DNA of 64,000 nt. Origin: Aliiroseovarius salicola (GTDB lineage Bacteria; Pseudomonadota; Alphaproteobacteria; Rhodobacterales; Rhodobacteraceae). Position 1 is the stretch's first letter. Each line of letters opens with the position of its first letter. Shown here one piece after another: positions 58,959 to 64,000 of the stretch. A program made the translations under genes and the position numbers. Under the pieces are notes generated by a model, which worked only from the letters and a program-made list of their open reading frames with translations, did no database searches and had not been told where the DNA came from. The DNA lies in contig NZ_JAQIIO010000004.1 of assembly GCF_027891095.1 (NCBI RefSeq), positions 62,001 to 126,000 of the forward strand. The letters are read 5' to 3'.

Positions 58959-59965
58959 GCCGCTTCAGCTGCTGTGGCCTGAGCTGCGGTCACGGCAATC
59001 ATGTGCAGAATGTCTTCAGCTGAACAGCCGCGCGATAGATCGTTGGCGGGTTTCGCCAACCCCTGCAGTACGGGTCCGATTGCCGTCGCCCCGCCGATGC
59101 GCTGCGCGATTTTATAGGCAATGTTCCCGCTTTCGAGATTCGGGAAGATAAAGACATTTGCTTCCCCCTTGAGCGGCGAATGCTCTGCTTTTTTCTCGGC
59201 CACATCCGGGACAAACGCAGCATCGAATTGCAGTTCGCCATCAATCAATAAATTCGGATCGGCGTCGCGGGCGATTTCTGTTGCGGTGACAACTTTGGAC
59301 ACCGCCTCATGCTGGGCGCTGCCATGGGTCGAGAAAGACAGCATCGCAACGCGGGCGGTTTCACCAGTCAGGGCTTCGAAGGAGGCCGCGGAAGATTGGG
59401 CGATCTGTGCCATTTCTTCTGCGTTCGGATCCACAACCAACCCACTGTCGGCGAAGATATATGCACCTTTCTTGGGGTGATGTTTGGCGCAGAACAGCAT
59501 GAGAAAGAAGGAGGATACGAGCTTATTGCCGGCCGCCGTTCCAATCACCTGAATGGCGGTGCGCACGATATCTGCGGTTGTCGCCACTGCGCCGCCAACC
59601 GTTCCGTCAGCGTGGCCTGACTTGACCAGAAGCGCGGCGAAAATATGCGGGTTTTGTGCTGCTTTCTGTGCGTCTTCAGCGCTGACACCTTTGTGCGCGC
59701 GGAGCTTGTGGTAAAGCCCCCCCAGCTCATTCAGCAAATGAGAGGAGCTTGGATCATGGATTTCGATACCGTGGTTTTCAGGCGCTTGCTGTTTCGAAAG
59801 CTCGTCCCGGATGGCGGCCTCGCCCCCGACAAGGATCATTCGCGCAATTCCATCCCCTTGGGCAGCCAGTGCAGCTTCGACTGCACGTGGATCTTCGCCC
59901 TCTGACAGTACGATACGGAACCGCGAACGCGCGGCGTTTTTCAAAAGCGTCTCAAGCGGTTTCAT
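58952..59965 (-). CDS. pta: Phosphate acetyltransferase
   Basis: Pta converts acetyl phosphate and CoA to acetyl-CoA. The 337-residue protein has FRIVLSEGEDPRAVEAAL (about 16), SSFFLMLFCAKHH (about 164), IFADSGLVVDPNAEEMAQIA (about 180) and NVFIFPNLESGNIAYKIAQR, then LQGLAKPANDLSRG. The start at 59965 follows AAGGTG; a longer frame to 60034 is rejected. It lies 101 bases downstream of xsc with hairpins between. It removes the acetyl phosphate that Xsc makes, completing taurine carbon recovery. Confidence 0.93.
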   Translation of the reverse strand: MKPLETLLKNAARSRFRIVLSEGEDPRAVEAALAAQGDGIARMILVGGEAAIRDELSKQQAPENHGIEIHDPSSSHLLNELGGLYHKLRAHKGVSAEDAQKAAQNPHIFAALLVKSGHADGTVGGAVATTADIVRTAIQVIGTAAGNKLVSSFFLMLFCAKHHPKKGAYIFADSGLVVDPNAEEMAQIAQSSAASFEALTGETARVAMLSFSTHGSAQHEAVSKVVTATEIARDADPNLLIDGELQFDAAFVPDVAEKKAEHSPLKGEANVFIFPNLESGNIAYKIAQRIGGATAIGPVLQGLAKPANDLSRGCSAEDILHMIAVTAAQATAAEAAG

Positions 59966-59986
59966 ACGGCACCTTGTAAAACGGGG

Positions 59987-60058
59987 AAACGACGCCGTTG
60001 GAAACGGCATCGTCGTTTTGTTGTTTGGGGCCACGCCAGAATAATCCGGGATGGCCCC
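59987..60058 (-). other. Intercistronic hairpins between xsc and pta
   Basis: Two stems: AAACGACG/CGTCGTTT (59987-60018) with an inner CCGT/ACGG, and GGGGCCA/TGGCCCC (60027-60058). No clear T-run on the minus strand. They probably adjust pta read-through or stabilise the xsc mRNA. Confidence 0.55.
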
Positions 60059-60066
60059 AAGGGGAG

Positions 60067-61842
60067 TTAGCCACCAGCTTGCGGTTTCATGTCGTCCTTG
60101 CTGATCCCGGCGACGCGGACCGGGTTTTTCATGGCGTCGCGGCGGAAGGGCTCACCAAGCTCCTGGTTGATCATCGCTTCGATCAGGGTGGTGATACCGT
60201 TCTTCTGATCCGTGATGGCCTGGTTCAGTGCATCGGTCAGCTCGTCCTGGGTGCGGGCGACCACACCTTTCAGGCCACAGGCATTGGCGATGCCAGCGTA
60301 AGAGACCTGGGTGTCCAGCTCGGTGCCAACGAAGTTGTCGTCAAACCACAGGGTCGAGTTGCGCTTTTCCGCGCCCCATTGGTAGTTGCGGAAGACGATC
60401 TGCGTGACGGCGGGCCATTCTTCACGGCCGATGGCGGTCAGTTCGGTCACCGCGATGCCGAAAGCACCGTCACCGGAGAAGCCCACAACTGGTACATCTG
60501 GGCAACCGATCTTGGCACCGACAACCGACGGCAGACCATAGCCACAGGGGCCAAACAGGCCCGGCGCCAGGTATTTGCGCCCTTCCTCAAAGGACGGATA
60601 GGCGTTGCCGATGGCGCAGTTGTTGCCGATGTCGGACGAGATGATCGCCTCGGCCGGCAGAGCTTGCTGGATCGCGCGCCACGCTTTGCGCGGGCTCAGC
60701 CAATCAGGTTTGGCAGCACGGGCACGCTCATTCCAGGTTGTGCCGGGATCATCCTCTTCGTGGTCCATCGAGCTCAGTTCCTGGGCCCAAGCCGATTTGG
60801 TGGTGGCAATCAGGTTCAGGCGGTCTTCGCGGCCTGCGTCACCGGCCGTATCCGACAGTTTACCCAGAAGAGTGGTTGCAACCTGTTTGGCGTCACCAAC
60901 AATCCCCACACTCACAGTCTTGGTCAGGCCAATACGGTCTGGGTTGATGTCAACCTGGATGATTTTGGCATTGGCGGGCCAATAGTCGATACCGTAGCCG
61001 GGCAGGGTCGAAAACGGGTTCAGACGCGTGCCGAGGGCAAGGACAACATCAGCCTTCGAAATCAGCTCCATCCCAGCCTTGGACCCATTGTAGCCAAGTG
61101 GACCGGCATGCAGAGGGTGCGAACCCGGGAAAGCATCATTGTGCTGATAGCCGCAGCAAACCGGGGCTGAGAGGCGCTCAGCCAGTGCCTTCGATTCTTC
61201 GATGGCGCCACCAAGCACCACGCCAGCGCCGTTCAGGATGACCGGGAACTTTGCACCCGACAGCAGCTCAGCCGCCTGATCCAACGCATCAGCGCCGCCT
61301 GCCGGGGTTTCAAAATCGACAATGGCAGGCAGGTCGATATCGACAATCTGAGTAAAATAGTCGCGCGGAACGTTGATTTGCGCAGGGGCGGAATTGCGTT
61401 TCGCCTGCATGATCACGCGGTTCAGTACCTCAGCCATGCGCGACGGGTCGCGGACTTCTTCCTGATAGCAAACGCAGTCGGCAAAAGCGCGCATCTGTTC
61501 CATTTCCTGGAAACCACCCTGACCCATGGTCTTGTTGGCAGCCTGCGGCGTGACCAGCAAGAGCGGGCTGTGGTTCCAATAGGCAGTTTTAACGGCGGTT
61601 ACAAAGTTTGTGATCCCCGGGCCGTTCTGCGCAATCATCATCGACATTTTGCCGGTTGCGCGGGTGTAGCCGTCGGCCATGAAACCACCGGACCCTTCAT
61701 GCGCACAATCCCAGAAGTTGATGCCCGCATCTTCAAAAATATCCGAAATCGGCATCATCGCCGACCCAATGATCCCAAATGCATGCTCAATCCCATGCAT
61801 CTGCAATACCTTCACAAAAGCTTCTTCCGTTGTCATCTTCAT
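60067..61842 (-). CDS. xsc: Sulfoacetaldehyde acetyltransferase
   Basis: Xsc is a thiamine-diphosphate enzyme that turns sulfoacetaldehyde and phosphate into acetyl phosphate and sulfite, the central desulfonation step for taurine and other C2 sulfonates. The 591-residue protein has the family length. The N-terminal GIIGSAMMPISDIFEDAG (about 18) and catalytic Glu region are as expected, and the cofactor motif SGDGAFGIAVTEL...VFRN is at about 450-480. The start at 61842 (MKMTTEEAF) follows AGAGGA; a start two codons in is also possible. It lies between tauR and pta in a leftward operon, the order known from other roseobacters. Confidence 0.97.
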   Translation of the reverse strand: MKMTTEEAFVKVLQMHGIEHAFGIIGSAMMPISDIFEDAGINFWDCAHEGSGGFMADGYTRATGKMSMMIAQNGPGITNFVTAVKTAYWNHSPLLLVTPQAANKTMGQGGFQEMEQMRAFADCVCYQEEVRDPSRMAEVLNRVIMQAKRNSAPAQINVPRDYFTQIVDIDLPAIVDFETPAGGADALDQAAELLSGAKFPVILNGAGVVLGGAIEESKALAERLSAPVCCGYQHNDAFPGSHPLHAGPLGYNGSKAGMELISKADVVLALGTRLNPFSTLPGYGIDYWPANAKIIQVDINPDRIGLTKTVSVGIVGDAKQVATTLLGKLSDTAGDAGREDRLNLIATTKSAWAQELSSMDHEEDDPGTTWNERARAAKPDWLSPRKAWRAIQQALPAEAIISSDIGNNCAIGNAYPSFEEGRKYLAPGLFGPCGYGLPSVVGAKIGCPDVPVVGFSGDGAFGIAVTELTAIGREEWPAVTQIVFRNYQWGAEKRNSTLWFDDNFVGTELDTQVSYAGIANACGLKGVVARTQDELTDALNQAITDQKNGITTLIEAMINQELGEPFRRDAMKNPVRVAGISKDDMKPQAGG

Positions 61843-61957
61843 GGGTGGTTGTCCTCTATCACAAGCGTGGCACATGGCCCTTTATTCGTTGCAAGGACAA
61901 TACGGCAGTGAAAGGGGGGACCTATAGGGCCAGATTGAAAGGCCGGATGAGGCCAAG

Positions 61958-63421
61958 TCAGGTGAGATTGGAGATCTCTTGAGAGATCAGAGAAATCCCT
62001 GTGGGAATCCGGTCAGCCGGTATTGAGCTATAGGCAAGGCGATAGAAGTGTTGTGGACGGTTCTCACCTGCGAAAAATGGCTTTCCTGGCTCTATCAGAA
62101 CGGATTTCTCTTTCAGCCTGGCGGCCAGCTCAAGCGTGTTCACATTTTCAGGGGCTTCCATCCAGAAGGCAGATCCGCCAAAAACACCGCTTCCTGAAAC
62201 AGTTAGGCCATGTTTTTCAATTGCCTCTTCCATCACATTGCGGCGATCTTCGTATGCTGCACCAATCCGCCGGATCAGCGCATCATAATGCCCCAGTGAC
62301 AAAAAATAGGCGACGCTGCGCTGAATCAAGCCGGGTGGGTGGCGTAGAACGGTCGAGCGTAACGCCCGGGCTTCGCGTATGAATGGTTCTGACCCAACCA
62401 GATAACCAAGACGAAGCCCTGGAAAAAGGGATTTGGAAAAGCTGCCCACATAGATCACCCGACCCTCTTTATCCAGCGATTTCAGTGCCGGAGACGGGGG
62501 GTGTAGAAACGACATTTCAAAGTCGTAGTCATCTTCCACAACCAGCGCATCGAGTTCGCGGGCCCGTTCCAACAGCCGTTTGCGCCGCTCCAGCGGCATC
62601 GTGGCGGTGGTCGGGCTCTGGTGACTTGGCGTGGAAAAGATCACATCCGTCTCATCCGGAAGCGCTTCGGGTGGCATTCCGTCTGCATCGACGGGTACGG
62701 GTTCCAGATGGCAGCGGCTCTGCATCAGAATATCGCGAAGGGAGTAATAGCAAGGGTCTTCGATGGCTGCTGTACGCCGTTGGGTCAGCAGGATCTGTGC
62801 TGACAGCCAGAGCGCGTTTTGCGCGCCTAACGTGATCAGGATTTCTTCAGGCCGTGCCAAAATTCCGCGGCGAGGGAGAATATGACGGGCAATGAATTCA
62901 ACCAGCTCTGGATCATCCTGGTCATAATAATCCCGGACCATGGAATCATGGTCTTTCTGTCCAAGTGCTTTCAGCGCACACAGCCGCCAGGAGTTATGGT
63001 CAAACAGGGTTTCATCCGATTGGCCGTATGTGAAGGGGTAACGATGTTGCCGCCAATCCTGCGGTTTTTGAGGTGTACTGACTTCTCGGAACGAATTGCC
63101 GATCGCCCGGCTCCAATCAATTCTGTCTTCGGTCTGATTGCGGGGTTGGAATGTTGGTGGTTCCGGTGCGTTATCAGAGACATAGAAGCCACTTCTGCCT
63201 TTTGAGGTCAGGTAATCACTCGCCTGTAGTTCTGTATAAGACAGCGTAACAGTGATACGGCTGACGCCGAGATGTTTCGCCAAGGCGCGTGTGGACGGTA
63301 GTTTTTCACCGCGCGGCAAGCGCCCCGACAGGATCGCCTCGGCGATCATCTGTTGGATCTGGGCTTGCAGCGTGCCTTGGGCATCTGGGTCCAGAAAGAA
63401 GGTTTCGACAGGAACTGACAT
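61958..63421 (-). CDS. tauR: TauR (MocR/GntR-type) taurine regulator
   Basis: A 487-residue regulator with an N-terminal GntR winged helix (ILSGRLPRGEKLPSTRALAKHLGVSRITV, about 31-58) fused to an aminotransferase-like domain with the PLP-lysine region in VIYVGSFSKSLFPGLRLGY (about 314-332). In Rhodobacter relatives TauR activates tpa-tauR-xsc in response to taurine. It is 115 bases upstream of xsc and likely drives it. Two direct CTGG-type repeats lie just upstream (63436 and 63458). The neighbour on its 5' side is an unrelated GNAT gene. Confidence 0.92.
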   Translation of the reverse strand: MSVPVETFFLDPDAQGTLQAQIQQMIAEAILSGRLPRGEKLPSTRALAKHLGVSRITVTLSYTELQASDYLTSKGRSGFYVSDNAPEPPTFQPRNQTEDRIDWSRAIGNSFREVSTPQKPQDWRQHRYPFTYGQSDETLFDHNSWRLCALKALGQKDHDSMVRDYYDQDDPELVEFIARHILPRRGILARPEEILITLGAQNALWLSAQILLTQRRTAAIEDPCYYSLRDILMQSRCHLEPVPVDADGMPPEALPDETDVIFSTPSHQSPTTATMPLERRKRLLERARELDALVVEDDYDFEMSFLHPPSPALKSLDKEGRVIYVGSFSKSLFPGLRLGYLVGSEPFIREARALRSTVLRHPPGLIQRSVAYFLSLGHYDALIRRIGAAYEDRRNVMEEAIEKHGLTVSGSGVFGGSAFWMEAPENVNTLELAARLKEKSVLIEPGKPFFAGENRPQHFYRLAYSSIPADRIPTGISLISQEISNLT

Positions 63422-63435
63422 GATTTCAGTTTAAT

Positions 63436-63467
63436 CTGGACTTAGGTCAGAATCAATCTGGTGTAAT
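63436..63467. promoter_or_regulatory. Direct repeats upstream of tauR, candidate TauR site
   Basis: CTGGACTTAG (63436-63445) and CTGGTGTAAT (63458-63467) are 22 bases apart, two helical turns, 15-46 bases before the tauR start. MocR-type regulators bind direct repeats; the first copy resembles the CTGGAC-type half site I recall for R. capsulatus TauR. Autoregulation is inference. Confidence 0.5.
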
Positions 63468-63475
63468 GCCATGCG

Positions 63476-64000
63476 TCAGTCGCGCGGCCGTTTCAGCGCC
63501 CAGGTCAGGTTCTGATTTACCGCAGGCCACTCTGACTTGATGATCGAATAAACAGCCGTGTCGCGAAGCGACCCTTCTGGTCCAAGCATGTGGCTGCGCA
63601 ATACCCCGTCCAGTTTTGCTCCGAGACGTTCTATGGCAGCGCGGCTTTGCCGGTTCATGAAATGGGTGCGAAACTCCACCGCAATACAGTTCAGCTCTTC
63701 AAACGCATGTGACAGCAGCAGTTGCTTCGCTTCGGTGTTAAGTGGTCCGCGTTGAACGGATTTTCGATACCAGGTTGAGCCAATTTCAACGCGTTTGTTG
63801 GTCGCATCAATGTTCATGTAGGTTGTCATTCCTACCGGTTTTCCGTTGGACGTCATGACAGTGAAAGGGAGCATCGACCCCGCCGTCTGAAGCGCTAAAC
63901 GACGTGAAATATCTGCCTCCATGTCCTCGGGCGCAGGCACCGAAGTGTACCAGAGGCGATGCAACTCGCCGTCTGCGCTGGCTTCCTGCAGGTCGGTCAG
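63476..64000 (-). CDS. GNAT-family acetyltransferase (5' end outside window)
   Basis: At least 174 residues of a RimJ/RimL-like N-acetyltransferase. The frame is open to the window edge (LTDLQEASADGELHRLWYTSVP...), so the true start is outside. Core features are TSNGKPVGMTTYMNIDATNKRVEIGSTWY (strands 2-4) and RTHFMNRQSRAAIERLGAKLDGVLR (helix and Arg/Gln-x-x-Gly/Ala acetyl-CoA site). It ends 54 bases before tauR on the same strand. The substrate is unknown; the context suggests no link to taurine. Confidence 0.85.
   Translation of the reverse strand: MTDLQEASADGELHRLWYTSVPAPEDMEADISRRLALQTAGSMLPFTVMTSNGKPVGMTTYMNIDATNKRVEIGSTWYRKSVQRGPLNTEAKQLLLSHAFEELNCIAVEFRTHFMNRQSRAAIERLGAKLDGVLRSHMLGPEGSLRDTAVYSIIKSEWPAVNQNLTWALKRPRD

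Noticed and set aside
59998-61170. 390-codon rightward frame over xsc
   Set aside because: Antisense to xsc, which is intact and conserved; no ribosome site or family resemblance.

Overview
The window reads as chromosomal DNA of an alphaproteobacterium, most likely a marine Rhodobacteraceae (Roseobacter-clade) member. The evidence is the gene content: a tauR-xsc-pta taurine/sulfonate cluster, an NDUFA12-type complex I accessory subunit, a DUF2155 protein, a GapR-family (DUF2312) nucleoid protein, an ScfR/RamB-type short-chain acyl regulator, an orphan FliM/FliN-like protein, and nadA-nadB-nadC in one run. No genus or species can be assigned from the sequence alone.

Layout. (1) 1-2362: a leftward ABC importer for a quaternary amine such as glycine betaine, proline betaine or TMAO (ATPase cut by the window edge, permease, binding protein). 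(2) 2822-5185: a lone 787-residue zinc-ribbon, transposase-like protein in a hairpin-rich stretch. (3) 5585-13601: housekeeping genes clpP-clpX, an NDUFA12 homologue, mlaD, a DUF2155 gene, aat, accC, accB, and two regulators. (4) 13695-16366: a thiolase and acyl-CoA ligase pair. (5) 16889-29303: an acetate/short-chain-acid neighbourhood made of acs, a LivFGMHK-type ABC importer, a divergent ScfR-type regulator, a stand-alone receiver protein and a solute-symporter/histidine-kinase fusion. (6) 29384-40303: a FliM/FliN-like orphan, a DksA/TraR protein behind an FNR-type box, a FadJ-type beta-oxidation protein behind a TetR-type palindrome, gapR, nadABC, a sulfotransferase-like unknown and an iron-type ABC permease.

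(7) 40373-54471 is the accessory region. A complete tRNA-Thr(TGT) gene at 40344-40419 marks the left end, and its last 47 bp are repeated (one mismatch) at 54425-54471. These direct repeats bound a 14,052-bp integrative element. It carries a P4-type tyrosine integrase at the right end, an AlpA-like regulator, a small replication-like operon and a tract of six hexamer repeats plus palindromes that could be an origin. Short GGGGGACAA repeats near both ends look like integrase arm sites. Its main cargo is a tightly packed four-gene rightward cassette (42336-48737): an MmeI-type adenine methylase without an obvious nuclease, a 137-residue PD-(D/E)XK-like protein, an SF2 helicase and a GIY-YIG (T5orf172) nuclease. 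I read this as an uncharacterised DNA-modification-linked defence system and the best candidate for a new system here. It does not match the gene complements of BREX, DISARM or classical type I/III restriction.

(8) 54923-57712: acnB returns to the core genome. (9) 58079-64000: two Pta paralogues tail to tail, then leftward tauR-xsc-pta (sulfoacetaldehyde to acetyl phosphate to acetyl-CoA) and a GNAT gene running off the end. Regions 4, 5 and 9 and fadJ all feed or sense acetyl-CoA, so carbon flow through acetyl-CoA is the unifying core theme; the island is independent of it.
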